A stretch of DNA of 64,000 bases, from the NCBI GenBank assembly GCA_038496675.1, contig CM076649.1:18158337-18222336 (forward strand). The letters run 5' to 3'. This document shows positions 25,646 to 38,704 of this stretch, piece by piece. The position numbers were made by a program, and so were the translations under genes. The notes beneath the pieces were generated by a model. It saw nothing but the letters and a program-made list of their open reading frames with translations. It was not told the origin of the DNA and made no database searches. The first letter of the stretch is position 1. Every line of letters starts with the position of its first letter. The stretch comes from Rachycentron canadum (Eukaryota > Chordata > Actinopteri > Carangiformes > Rachycentridae).

Positions 25646-26665
25646 CTCTGAGGGTCATGAGTGGCAGACTGAAATTTCTTTAGAGACTATTACTGCTCAA
25701 AAGAGTAACTAATCAGTGTAATACTTTTTTTTCCAAGAACCTTGGGCTGAGCGGTAATATAGAGATTAGTCAGTGGGTGATTAAAATCAGATTTATATAG
25801 CTGGAGATACAGAAAGTATTATACAATAAAATTTTCAGCGGTTTAAACAAGACTACCTTTGTAACACAAACACACACATACACAGTATTAGTGATGAAAC
25901 ACCAACTACAAAAAACTAAAAGCAAAGTTTCAGGGAAAACCGATGAGAGGGATGATAATAAATTCCCTGAGGACAAAACACATGCAAAGCACAGACATTA
26001 AGGGAAACACAAATCAAACAAAACAAATCCAGAAATGCAGCAAATACCTGAACAAATAGGGAAAATACATGCAACAAGAATTGCTGCTGGGCTCAATTTA
26101 GATAAACAGCAAAAACATATTTCTAAACAGCCTTTGTTGATGGAGAGGTGGGGAGTCTAATTGACAGTCAGTGTAGTAGAATATACACTTATTATCTCTT
26201 CTGCTTTGTAGATGAAAAAATAAACAACATTAAATATAGACTGCCTCATTTTTGATTAAATAGATGTATTTCTGTTGAAATGATATCTCTGTAGATATAA
26301 ATTCACAGAAGAAGCACTGTTGTTAATCTGTGCAATTAAAAATGTTTATTATGTACTCATTGTTACCTTTCCAAACAGAGACCAGTTAGATAAACAGGTG
26401 TTTGAAATCAAAATGGTCACTTTTCAAAATTCAGTGAAGGGTTACGTTAGATTCATAAAGGCTGATGAGCAACAAAAGCAGACTGAATTTTGATATAAGA
26501 ACATTTTGTCATTTTTTCAGGCTTAGGTTATCTAAAATGGTTAAGAAAGCATTTTTTGTTTTGACTGACTTTAAATTATTGTATATGATGTATATGACAA
26601 AATGGTTAAATTACACAGGAGGATGCCCGATTAGCCTTTAATTAGAAAAAAAATCTCACTCTCTG

Positions 26666-26668
<3 letters not shown>

Positions 26669-26724
<56 letters not shown>

Positions 26725-26736
26725 GCACACACACAT
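26669..26736 (+). repeat. CA microsatellite with AT core
   Basis: About 24 CA units, ATATATAT, then CA repeats again. Confidence 0.95.
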
Positions 26737-28104
26737 AGTTGTGAGTTAAAAGGGCTACTGGCATTAGCGCAAATTTGATGAGGCTGTGTTTCTTCATTTG
26801 CAAATTATGATTGGCATTTAACACTTACCCTGTGATGGGGCAACTATATGAACATTGCTGTTTATCAAATCTACCTTGTATAACAATTCTTGTTCCATGT
26901 GTGTTTATTCTACTTTTGGCTTTATTGCATTTCTGGATTTGCAGGGTGTTTGCACTTTCTTTCTTATATGTGCTTTGTCGACCGTACATTTAGCCAGACC
27001 AGCAACAGTGCTATTGATATTTTGGACCAATACTTTGGACCCTTCACATCTGTTTATGTAAAATTCATACCAGACACACAGTGTGTGTTCCTGAAAGGAT
27101 GAATCCAAATGACAGTGGTGATCCTGGTTGAAGTTTATTCTTCTTATAATTACTAGCTTATCCCATTTGTGACCTCAGTACTAAGCATTACTTTTTATAG
27201 TATTTCACAGTTAAAAAATAAGGTGTGGACAAATGAGGGAAACGTGACACTGTTTCTAAATTATCATTTCTATACAGTCATTCCATGATGATTATCATAT
27301 ACACCAATACTGATAAATCTGCAATAAGCTAATATGGCTTATGTATGATGCTTTGTGACAAACAAAATGTGTGAAGCACTGAATCCACCGATTCATGCTA
27401 ATATGTGAACATTAGAATGCTACACAAACATGCTAATTACCCCATTAAGATGTTAACTGTCAGAATCCTAACATGACAACATTTTCAAACTCTAAAACTG
27501 AGCACACAAACAAACAAACAAAAAACCTAAACAAAACACCTAACCAAAATAATTTAGTAATGTGGTATTTAAAAGGCAAAAAGATTTGCTTTTCTTCTCT
27601 CTCTCTCCTCTTTTACAGGGTTGTCAGGCTCCATTACAGAGCAAGACAACTTTCCAACCTGACGTCCCGGAGCACTTGTGCTGCTCTACAGCACACCAGT
27701 CACCAGCCATGCCTTTGCTATCTAATGCATAATTTGGTGCCTAATTTGACAGTCTTCACTTCAACCTGTTTTGCCTGTAGCTTCTCAGTCAGCAGAACAA
27801 GCTCTGTGTGTATTGCGTGCTATTTTTATCTGAGTGCACATCTCTTGTTGATAGGTAATTGCTGAAGCCCTTCGTCTCATCACCATCAGAGTCAGGGGGC
27901 CTTGCAAGGTATTATAACCTATTTCTTCTCACTGAGGAGATGATTCTTTTTGTCCAATTATGATGTAGTAAAATAAAATAAGGTCATGACAATGTTTTTA
28001 TTGATTGTGTTATTATAAGTTTCGATGTGGTAGGGAAAGGGTGTCTCAAGAGATGGAAAAAATTAAGAAGTGGAGCATTGCATGAAACATTCACCCCTGT
28101 ACTG

Positions 28105-28735
28105 TATTCTGCATCTCCTTTCAGGAGCCGATCCAATTAGAAACGTGAGCCCTTCACGGAGAGCTGTTGCAGAAGTCATGCGATTATCCTTTTACAGTCA
28201 TAACCCAAAATCCTCCCCAATCCTATTTGTTGATAACCCCTGCCTGTGCTGGCTGAAGAAATTTGAAATGCAACCTGGGAAAACGGTATCCAGTAAAGTT
28301 GCCGCTCTCTCCAGTAAACACAATGCCATTATGTCTGCTTGTAATGAAATCGACCAGCAGAGGTTACTCAGTCTCATCTGCAGTCATTGCTGGCAATCTG
28401 GAGATGGACTCCCTGCACACATTCACAGTGTTGAGTGTTTTATCAGCAAACAATGATTCAATGCTTTGTGGTCTACCACAAGCTGGGCCTCTCACACATC
28501 AAGTGGAGTGCTATTAGAGAACACTCGGGGTGAGGAGAGGGGTGGGGGTTGGTGCCTCGGGACAAAGTCTCTTTGCACCGCAGGAATTGTGCTGACTGAG
28601 CCGTTCTGATAGATGCGCCATGTCTGCATTCGGAGCTCAGTAAGGTTCAGGAGCGCTTGGTGACAGCAGCAGTGTTTGCCAAGAGGGGAAAGGCCGTGGC
28701 AGAACAAACGCGCTGCTTTAGTGCGGTGGAAAACT
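28105..28735. other. Unique, moderately GC-rich block next to the Tc1-like element
   Basis: No repeat signature and no recognisable protein in the open frames that cross it. It ends about 90 bases before the Tc1-like element. It may hold a conserved non-coding element. Confidence 0.2.
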
Positions 28736-28819
28736 GAGGGCTGGTTTTGTTTGTCAAACTCCTCAGCTCAGTTTAAAATGGGTTCAGACAGTTTTTGGAA
28801 AAAACCACGTAATATACAG

Positions 28820-30407
28820 ACGGGTGACAAATTAAAGGAATAACCTGAATGAATGAGTGGAGAAATATAACAAATGCAGATGCTTCCGCACAGATGCACT
28901 GCATGGTACAATTAAGCAATTAAGATCCAATCATGCTCTGTGGCTTGTATAAAAATGCTGAGCTGGCACAGTTGATGCTGATTTTGCATCAAGATGGAAA
29001 GAGAAAAAGTTCCAAATGACTTTGAAAGAGGGTTCAATGTTGGGGCATGGATCAGCTGTCTGCTGCTTCAACATGTGACTGAATTGACATCTGCATTTAG
29101 ATCTGTATGAAAGACGCCAGTGAATAGCAACAAGTCCTCCAACTTGAACAACCACATAGGTCGTTTGTCTCCTGAAATAGTTCCCCTGCAGCGGCAGGCA
29201 TACTGCACTTTGCTTGTCATGGTTACAATAATAAACATGGGGAGTGTACTAACAGAAGTGTACCAGACCATTGTTGCCATGGTTACAATAATAAGCCATT
29301 GGGGATTGGCTAGGTTTAGGCACAAAAACTACTTGGTTAGAATTATGGAAACATGGTGATTTGGGTTAAAATGGTGTAGATGGGGGTGGCACAGTGCAAC
29401 AGTGGTTTGTCTCACATCAAGAAGGTTCTGGGTTCGAACCCCAGGCCTGTCGCCCTATAAACTACATCACCAGACTTCTTCCTGCTCCTGTCATAATTAC
29501 TAAGACCATTAGATGTTGCCTAGCAACAAAATACGACTGAGGGTCATATTAACCTGTTGCATCAATGCCTTGTTATTGACAGGACAGTCTTGTAAATAGG
29601 GCTGACAGGTGGTTGACAGGGTACATTTGATGACTGTGATGCTCATGCATTAGGGTGATAGATAAGGAGAAAAAAAGCAAAGCAACTGTGCCTCAGGTGA
29701 CTCGTTGCAGGACATGATTAGACTTCATCAGCAAGAACAGTCTGTCCACAGTTATGTAGAGTCATTATAAAGATGGGTGGTGCAAAAACACAGGCAGTGT
29801 TCAACAGAAACATGGAAAGAGTGACATGGTGAAGTCATCTTTACCATATTTTCAAAAGGTGGGAGGGGGAAGGTGGGTGTACACCAGGAGAACAGTACAG
29901 AGCTAAATGCTTGGCTAATGCAGTGAGGGCACTTGGTATCTCTGTTCTGCTATAGGGGGGTTTGCTGGCATGATTTGGATCCGCTTGTCTCCCTAGAGGC
30001 AAGAGTGACTGCAAATCAAAAGTTGTCCTGAGTGATCACCTTTATCCTATGGTGAAACATTGCTCTCCTGATGGGAGTTGCCTCTTGCCCTCATCTACAG
30101 GGCAGGAGGGCTCACTGGATGGTTTGATGAGTTGTAAAGTATGATGTGAATCATATGCTATGGCCTTTGCATCACATGGTCTCAACCCATTTGTGAGGGA
30201 GTTTGAACCATAGAGTTAGACAGCACTCTCCACCACCATCACCAAATGAGTGAATATCTTTTGAAAACATGGTGTTCATCCCTCTGGTAGTGCTCAGACA
30301 CTTCAGAGAATCAATGCCAAAGAGCAGTAAAGCTGCTCTGGCAGCATATGATGGTCCAGCACCTTATTAAGATACTTCATGTTGGGTTTTTTTTTTTTTT
30401 GTCCCTA
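28820..30407 (+). mobile_element. Tc1-like transposon, full-length remnant with nested insertions
   Basis: The left end GGGTGACAAATTAAAGGAA and right end ..TTTTTTTTTTGTCCC are inverted. In between, fragments in order match a fish Tc1-like element: the short leader and transposase start near 28990 (AAGATGGAAAGAG), the helix-turn-helix part to about 29130, then from about 29585 the rest, ending with a run of transposase codons near 30040-30360 (for example TGATGGGAGTTGCCTCTT and ATCTCAACCCA-like remnants). The middle (about 29135-29580) is foreign. Stops and frameshifts show the element is inactive. Confidence 0.75.
29135..29580. repeat. Repeats nested in the Tc1-like element
   Basis: The segment has two copies of CATGGTTACAATAATAA (about 29219 and 29279), a GGTTTAGGCACAAAAACTAC stretch common in fish repeats, and at 29381-29455 a fragment of the tRNA-like SINE with the box-B-like GGTTCGAACCCC. 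It interrupts the transposase between recognisable parts, so these insertions are younger than the host element. Confidence 0.6.
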
Positions 30408-33400
30408 TCTGAAGCTGCATAGCATCTCACTTAGTTTATAATCTCAAATGTCTGCAAGCTCCAAATTTGACTTTTGACACATGCACTTGAGAATAATATA
30501 TGGAATAAATTTGAGTGCAGCCAAGCCTTTTAAAGTTGCACTCAGCAGTACAATACAGTGTGGAACAATGTTTTGTGTCTGCAGATGCCATTTTATTTGA
30601 CCTTGGAAAGTCTTTGAATTGAAAAAGACAATTGACCGGCGGACACAAAAAACTGTGCCACAGTTTAGTTCCCAATATTGACCTGTGGATAAACTTTTCT
30701 TTTCTCCCACATAATATTACAGTTTTTAACAAGTAAAAAATAGTGCACTTGCAAAAAAAGCAAGATTTATAAAGTATTATGTATACTCTCAGTGGGGTTT
30801 ATCAGCAGTTCAAAGAGAAAGGTAGCTTTCTTATAGATATTATGCACTACATGTTCTTGCAAAGTTTAGATATTCAGATTTCCTGTTGAGTTAAGAATAG
30901 AAAGTCAGTAAAGGGCCTGCTGGGTTTGTCAACATTTAAGGATCCCAGAGTCAGTGTTTCACATACAGACAGTGAGAAAGTAAAAAGAAATCCAGTTGTT
31001 TTTAGTTAGAAAAAAACCCAAAATGGCTACATTATAACATGTGAGATCAGTTTGATGGCTACACTTACAGGAGTCAAATTGCATGAGACTGTGTTTTCTT
31101 TTTTTTTTTTTTTGGTAGACATCTAGTTTTGCAAGTTTTGCGTCATCTCAGTGTATTCTAGTGATGCTGTTTGATCACATTTGCCTTCCAGGTGAAAGTA
31201 CACCCACAAAACTATAAACTACTCAGAGGGGCAGAAAGTGATGTGTGTAAAAGGTTTCATTGCATTGGGTCAACAGCCATTCTCTTCTCTCTGTCAAAAC
31301 CTGCCACATATTCACAAATGGCTTTTTAAACCACAAAGTGTTTGTGGCATTTTCGGTTGCACTTGGTTTTTCAAAGTTTCTCTTAAAAGTAACCTGATGT
31401 TAGAGAACCTAAACCCTGCAAACCACCTTCTGATTTTTAAAAATGGAAAAAACAAAAAAACAAAAGAAAAAACGAAAAAAAAAAACATTTCACACATTTT
31501 ACACAAAAATATTATTGAGAATGTTTTTGTTCTTTCTGGGAACATTAGCAGAGATCAATTAAATTTTATTATTATTAATTAAATTAATTATTATTTTTAA
31601 TATTAAATAAAGAAAATGCATCCTTCAAAACAAGATAATAATACTAAAAGAAGATAAAACCAAATTAGTGTTCATAAGCAGTATACCAGTATTTAATATA
31701 TAGTTTGTAATGTGGTTATTGGCAAATATAAAGTGTTTACTAATGTCTCTGTGTGCTCTGTGTGCAGCTGGTGTATAACCAATTAATTGAGACCTTAATA
31801 CAGTTATAATAAAATTAACTACATAATAGTTCATATTTTTATATGAATGTGAAATAAAAAGTATATATCATATTGCATTCACTAATATGGTACTTATTAT
31901 GATAAGAATATTCATTTATATGAACATAAATACTTCTTACTCAGTCTAATAACAAATAAGCAAAGTCTATTCACTGATGAAGGCCATAATGTGCTTGAAA
32001 TGGCTCTGGAAAAAATTCTAATAAATTGACTTTTTTTGCTTTTGTTAAATGAATGAAAGGTCGAGAATTAAACTCAAACCTGCCAAAGGTCTTCCTGAGT
32101 TTTGAAGGTTCTTATAATCACTTTAATCTTACTGTGATTTACATAAGTTATGAAGCCCACAAAAATACCTGCAGTTAAACACAACCCAATCTGCTAACCA
32201 CAATTACTCCCCTCCATAAAATCACAAACGCAGGTAATGTATAATGTTAATAGTGCAATGCGCCGTGTATGCACTGCAGTAGCGTTAATGAATAAACATA
32301 AACTCTTGTAAGGGTAGCTAATGCATTTATCACAGCTTGTGGGAGCAGCATGCTGACACTAAATATCTGTTTACACTCCTGGTTCCATAGTGTTATCTCC
32401 CATTAAATACCTGCAGTTGCTGTGAGCATCAGTTCAACTTCATGCTGTCTGACTGTGTCCGTGTCAGTTGCCCAACAACCAAGACATGATGTCATTTTCA
32501 GTGCTGCATTGAGGGATGTGAGTGAATGTACTCTGGTAAAGCCTGCTAGAATTATCTTGTCTTTTTACTGAAGACTGGACTCTGAAAACACCTGCTACAC
32601 AATTCAACACTCCACAGAATTAATAATACTCACCAAAAATTTTAGGTTGAATAACATGAGAATAAGGACTCAGTAACAACAAAAGTAGACATAGTGAAGT
32701 GCGAAAACACAATAATTGATTATTATTATGAAAGCAATGTCAATAACAGGTTATATTTTAGCAAATCCATCAACCTCAGGACATGTCTGTTAATCATTTT
32801 GCATCAACAGAAAATTAGCGAGGTGGTGAAGGCTGCTACCTCCACCTTTAAGCTGCAGGAGACTACATTATAATGTGTTATGCACCATTTATGAACCAAG
32901 TGTTTGTATACTGTTTATAAATGATAAATAGCGGTGGTGAAAGTGCTGCCTCCATTTTTCCACTGTCAAACCAGAGTGGCTCACAAGCCAGATTTGTTGT
33001 GACTGCATGTCCTTTGTATCTTCTCCCACATTCTCCTACAGTGTTAATAATTCATCCGAGCTACATGTATAAGGCCACTGCACAGATTAGGTACAGCCCT
33101 GAGCAAGAGAATCCCATGTCAATGTATCATGGGCTGCAGCGGGAGAGTGCTTCACATACAGTACACCTCACCTCCTCGTCCTCCTCTCTCACACAGGAAT
33201 CAACCTGAGATTCAGGAGCTCTCCCCTTGAATTCCATGACCCTGCGCTGTGGCAGCAGTGAATTTATGAGGCAGCAGACAGATTGACAGCAATTGAATAA
33301 TCCGCTGTATTTATGACTGCAGTGGAGGACCTCCAAAGTAATAGCATGTAATGAAAGATGATGCTGATGTTGTGTGAAAACACTGAGTGGAAGAAATGTG

Positions 33401-34048
33401 ACTGATATCAAACTAATTTAATTTTGTGGAATCAAATGCATACAGTCCTGTATAAATGGAGGAGGTCTGGCTCGAAGTGGTATGGAGCTGTCAATTCAAT
33501 GATGTATCATTCCTGGTGCAGAATCTTATTCAATTCAGCAGAGGTTAAAACCTCTAATATGACGAGGCAGTTCTCGCACAGATATCTTACTGTTCCTGAC
33601 ACTCAGGAAAAATGTCCCCTAAATGACACACAACCAAACAATGAAAGGAAAAAATGTTTGCTGCTTTGTCGACGGAGTAGATAAATCTACATTCATAATG
33701 TGTTTATAGTCAATTTGAATTGGTGGGGGAAAAAAAACTAGGTATAAGCTCCTCATTTAGCTGTTAAATTCCAACAGAAAAATTGACATGTTCCCCAAAC
33801 AAAGCATATTAACGATGTGTTATGTTTCATAAAAATTCCAGGCAGCTAGAAATTGTTCACACAAATTGACTGATTAGACCAACAATATACATTTTGATGC
33901 TGGAACATCCCGATCCGAGGGCTAGGAAAACACAGCATGCCCGGAATGTGAAATCAATCGCAACCTTCATTAGAGTCAGGCAAAGATGTCTATCGACACA
34001 TACAAATGTACTGAAAGTGAAATGGATACATTCAACAATAACACAGTC

Positions 34049-34075
34049 TGTGTGTGTGTGTGTGTGTGTGTGTGT
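34049..34075 (+). repeat. TG microsatellite
   Basis: About 13 TG units. Confidence 0.95.
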
Positions 34076-34458
34076 TAACCTTAGACAACATGCCAACAGT
34101 GGAGACTGTGCTCTCTAAGTAATGAGATTAGCTGACAGCATATGTGCAACAGGATAGTCTCTACTGCAATGCTCTCTTCACACACTGGTCAGATTTATTG
34201 TTGCAAATTGCGAATGGCTTCCCAGTATTGTAACATAGCACCCATTATCTTTCATATTATTTGGAATCAATTGTCATTTCAATAGATACATGGATTAATG
34301 ACAAGAGATACGTGCTAACACCATCTCAGTGGATCTAAATTGAAGGTTACCCACTACCTCAGTTTGTCGCTTAAGTGCAAGACCCTTTGTCAAAGTTTTG
34401 CTTATATATTCTTTCCAATATCTTTTGGCATATAAATCTGTCATATTATAGTGGTTTG

Positions 34459-34509
34459 CGGTGGTGGGTGGGTTGTGAGGGTTGTGGGGGGGTGGGGGCT
34501 GGCTGGCAC

Positions 34510-34566
<57 letters not shown>
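34459..34566 (+). repeat. G-rich tract plus TG microsatellite
   Basis: A G-run cluster at 34459-34499 (GGTGGTGGGTGGG, GGGTTGTGGGGGGG, TGGGGG) is followed by 26 TG units at 34514-34566. Each part can adopt non-B structure (G-quadruplex, Z-DNA). Confidence 0.9.
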
Positions 34567-34568
<2 letters not shown>

Positions 34569-35224
34569 CATGTGAACTTGGCAGAGACATGAGATGAGAA
34601 AATACACTCACCAAATTCTATTGTCTCGTGGAGATTGTACATCACGGTTCAGCCTGGGTGGCGTGTTTCTAAGCTCTGCGATGCATTTAACGTCCAAAGG
34701 GAGGATTAGTCAGGAACACGCAACAGGATTTGTCTTTTCTCTGGAATGGCTCAATTTTCATATCTCCTTCAGCAGAGACTCAAGTAAGGGTTCAACGAAT
34801 GGTTGGCATTGGAAGATTTTTATTTCAATGGATTCCTAAATAAGCAGAAATGTGCTGATTATTGAACAAATTAGCTACAGTAGATAGCATTGATTTCTGA
34901 TGTTAGCTGACATAACTCCGTCCTGTGCTTTATCTACATGGTTATGCTAATCACCAACGATTTGTAGGTGGAGAAAATTGTTTACTGACTAATTGATAAA
35001 ACCTAAAATGTATGGAAGCCCCAAGTGTTCAAGATGAAAAATATTAAAATAGATCATTTATAAACAATATAATTTTTTTTTGTTTGTGGTTTTTCAATCT
35101 TAAAGAACAGCTTTTTCCCAGACCATGCCACTTTAATATTCTCACTCTTTATTCCTCAACAACACTTTCCGTGTCAGTGGTGCTGTTAACTGTTGGCACC
35201 TGTAAAGAAAGATGGACACAGCAT

Positions 35225-35580
35225 CTGTTTTTAAGGAGTGGTTGAAGCTCGGCATGGGACTTTACCATCATGGCAGTGTCTGACTCCGCCTCCCAACTAA
35301 TAGAAAGACTTGTCACTCAAAGTGACATCCCCTCAATTCTGTAATAATGTGAGCCTTAATGAAATTTAACTGAGTGAGTTATATAAAAATTCACATGGCA
35401 TACAATTGCCACAAAGGCATATTAGCCATAGAGTGTTTCTGCTGTAAAGTTTGACGTTTTAACATGGGAGTCTATGGGAATTGACTCACTTTTGGAGCCA
35501 GACTCAAGTGGTCATTTAAGGAACTGCAGTTTTTGGTATTTCCATGTTGGTCACATTTTTCAGCCTCGGAGGTTACGCCT
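35225..35580 (+). repeat. Dispersed repeat family C, copy 2
   Basis: It shares GGGAGTCTATGGGAATTGAC, GGAGCCAGACTCAAGTGG, AAGGAACTGCAGTTTTTGG and TTTTTCAGCCTCGGAGG with the copy at 6.1-6.5 kb, in the same orientation. Confidence 0.6.
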
Positions 35581-36429
35581 TGGTGACTACGTGTCACTTT
35601 TCAGTCAATCACACCAACAGCAGAGAAGCATCAGTGCCAAAATAAATCTGAACTGGCTGCTGTTGTAAAGAAACAAAGCACACAGGAACTAAACCCTCCT
35701 TTTATTCAGTTTAACAAGGCTGCACATGTCTCTTAGCTAGCTGGCTGACAATAGGACCTACATTTTATACTGTACATCACGAATCTGTGAAGACAAAGAG
35801 TCTTTCTCTGTGGTGTTTCTGGCCAACTTGAGCAAGTCTAGCTGTTCATTTAATGCTGAGTAATAAACCAAATCCACAGTGTTGCTAAGATAGGGACTAG
35901 TCTGGGGTGGTAGTTTGTGAAGCCTTGTTATGCTAAATAAAGGGGGAGGTTAGCTGCTGTGTACAGTTTTTAGCTGGTTAATCTCAGGATTGGTTTGTTA
36001 TTGTTTTTACTTTAGCTAGCAAGTGCTAAACATGATAGCAGTTGTCAAGCTTTCTAGCTCAAAAGAGTGATTGACTGAAAGGTGAAGGTGGTGACTTGTG
36101 ATAACGCCACATGAAATAATATAAGTCATTACCATTATGAAATAGCAGACTTAAAATAAAATGCATATAATAAAATATTATTTGACTCCAGTAAAAACCC
36201 ATTTCATCATTTATTGCTTCAGTAACCACAAACAGTAAGAAAAAGAGACTCCACTGGCGAGTTATGTATGGATGTGAGAGAAATTTAAGATGCTGAAACA
36301 GAAGTCAGTGGAGCACTCGGGTCCATTGCCTCCATCAAGTTTGAAGTGCGTGCAAACCACAGCAAGGTATGTCTGGGGTCTTTGTTGTGAACCTCTGAGG
36401 GAAGGATTAATAGGAGTGGGGGTCTGCTG

Positions 36430-36705
36430 ATGCATGCTCTTGCTCCTTCGGGTCTCCATAATTCACATTGTCAGCTGAAGAGCCGGTGCCGAGCGCCAAC
36501 CCGGAGCTGTCTCTCATCATCACACACAGTCAAGAGCCTGTCAGAACAGATGAAGCCACCGGCTCAGCACTGTCGAGGAACATTGAGCCGTAATTCACAT
36601 TCTCCTGTCCCGACAGGCCTCACTAAATCCTGGTCCTGCCATGAAGCGCTGGCGTCTGATCAAGGAAGCCCCGCGTTGAAACCACAGGAGAGCATTGTGC
36701 TATGA
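36430..36705. other. GC-richer unique block
   Basis: An unusually GC-rich segment for the left part of the window, without repeat or splice-flanked exon. A 91-codon open frame spans it but shows no recognisable protein. It could be a conserved non-coding element. Confidence 0.25.
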
Positions 36706-38439
36706 ACTAGATTAGGGATGATCAACTCACCCTATCTCCCTATCACATGATATTGGCACCAATAATTGGTATGTCGTCTTCCACAGCGGTTCAGTATATG
36801 CCTGGGCATGAATTCCCACAGTATAAAAAAGAAAATTAAGACACATCTTTTCTGTTCATGGCTTATTCCGAATGTAGCAGATCTGTGTGACACTTGTAAT
36901 AACTTCTTCTCTCCACTTTTCTTGTGCAAATTGTATTTCAGTGATATCAAAATTAAACTTTGAGGGGTTGTAGGGGATTAAATTAGTGTAATGACACGCA
37001 ACATCACATGGCTGTGGCCTTTTGCCACAGCCTAGAGAGGTATGTGAGTTCATCCGAACCAGTGAAGCTGGATCTCACAACAATTATCAGCTGCAGCAGG
37101 CTAATATTTGTGCTGATATACACATCTTGGCAGATGCATACAAAAGCTACAAAGCCCCCGTGTCCCTCTTACAGCAAAAAAATCCTGTGAGTATATTTAA
37201 CTGAGAATTCAGCACCATCAGCTTGAAGGATCCACATCTTTGTTTGAGTGGCTTAATTAAGCCATAATAGAGAAATGAGAATGCTGTGTCCAGCTCAGTG
37301 ATTTCTGGTACCTGGTGTCAGACCTCATTTATACATCTGGGCTCCATGATTGGCACCTCTGTCTTTAGGAAACCTCAAGGCAACATGAACACAAAGAACA
37401 GACTGAGGAAATTGGCTTTCCAAAGACTACAAGCAGGACTGGAGATGCCGGATTAACAAGTTGTAAGAAAGTATGAGACAAGATCTATTAGCTAAAAACA
37501 GCAATACTCAGAGACTGAGATTTTGCAATTTTCCTGAAAGATATTTATCATTCAGCACAGCTAAATGTCCAAGAATGTATAAATAAAATTGCTCTCCTGT
37601 AGACAGGGGTTACTTTAACATAACAGCAGTTTAGGAATGTTAATCACATCACATCATCCATTGTTTAGTGTGCTGCTGATACAAATGTTTAATTCAAATA
37701 ATTCAAATCCATATTTAATTTGCTCCAGGCTTGTGTGCAAGAGAACAAATTACAGTGCAGAAAAAGAACTGACATATTAACATATGTCATCTGTCAGGCT
37801 TTGGTTTTGTGCTAGCTGCTCAATTAAATGCCTGTTCAAGTTCTCCATGCACGTTTCTAAAAGCTGTCATTCAGACCAGCTATACAGTACCAGACTCTGT
37901 AAATGGTGTGCTTTGATGCTTGCAACTCACAGGGCTGTATTTTGTGTGTTGCATATAAATACACACTTGTATACAATATTTACCAATTTGCATGACATTA
38001 CACTTACTTGGCCAACACTTTCATCCAAAACTGATCTACACATAGGATCAAAATTAAAGCTATAGTGTAGTATGACACCTTGGTGTATGTGCACCAGTTG
38101 ATTCGGAATATGTGTACTGTACACATTTTACGCTGGATACATCACTGATGCCATGATAGAAACAAAGGGCAGCGTTGTGCCCATGCTGAGGTTTTATAAC
38201 AGAATTATAGGTGGATTTTCATCAACTTGAACATTTTGACTGAATGGAAACACTGGAAAAGAAAAAAAAAAGTAATTTGTTTTAAGTTGGTGTTGACAAT
38301 AACAAAGTGTGACAAATTGCAATGTAAACAGATTTAGCTAATAATTCATAATTGATGTGACATGATGACATGAGACTCTCTGGCACTGATGTTATTAATG
38401 AACGTTCTTGAAATAAAGACATGAAACAAAACTAAATGT

Positions 38440-38704
38440 CATATTTTCCAAACTTCATTTATTCACCATGAGCTGGCTACAGAGGCGGAAAGCTTTGTTA
38501 ACCTTTGTGTCTATCAGGTCTTTACTTTTACTGAGGTTAACACGCTAACTAGCCAGCTTTCCTATAGCAAATCACTGCAGCCTCCTATCTGCCTAGAAGA
38601 TGTAGCATATATGCACAATGGTGGCCAAAGCAATTGTCAAGCAACAACCACCCCCACCTGCTCCACCTACATGCAGAGAAAACTTACAAATAGCCACTTC
38701 AAGT
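38440..38704 (-). mobile_element. Family A inverted-repeat element, reverse copy
   Basis: Its right end, AAAACTTACAAATAGCCACTT, is the reverse complement of the left end of the 23.7 kb copy. It shares AACACGCTAACTAGCCAG and GGCCAAAGCAATTGTCAAG in reversed order. There is no coding content. Confidence 0.55.

Larger units (their letters stand above)
30408..35224. other. No gene seen
   Basis: Very AT-rich (notably 31430-31900 with TTAATTAAATTAATTATTAT-type palindromes) plus two TG microsatellites. No exon was recognised. Confidence 0.55.

Noticed and set aside
27600..27860. Pyrimidine-rich tract plus TTTTACAG resembling an acceptor, followed by an open frame
   Set aside because: No donor in a fitting place and no recognisable protein; not enough to call an exon.
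28070..28456. Open frame of 128 codons, plus strand
   Set aside because: No recognisable protein, no splice borders at its ends, ordinary composition; chance frame.
31430..31900. AT-rich palindromic stretch as a possible origin or matrix attachment region
   Set aside because: AT richness alone is common in this window and does not support a specific function.
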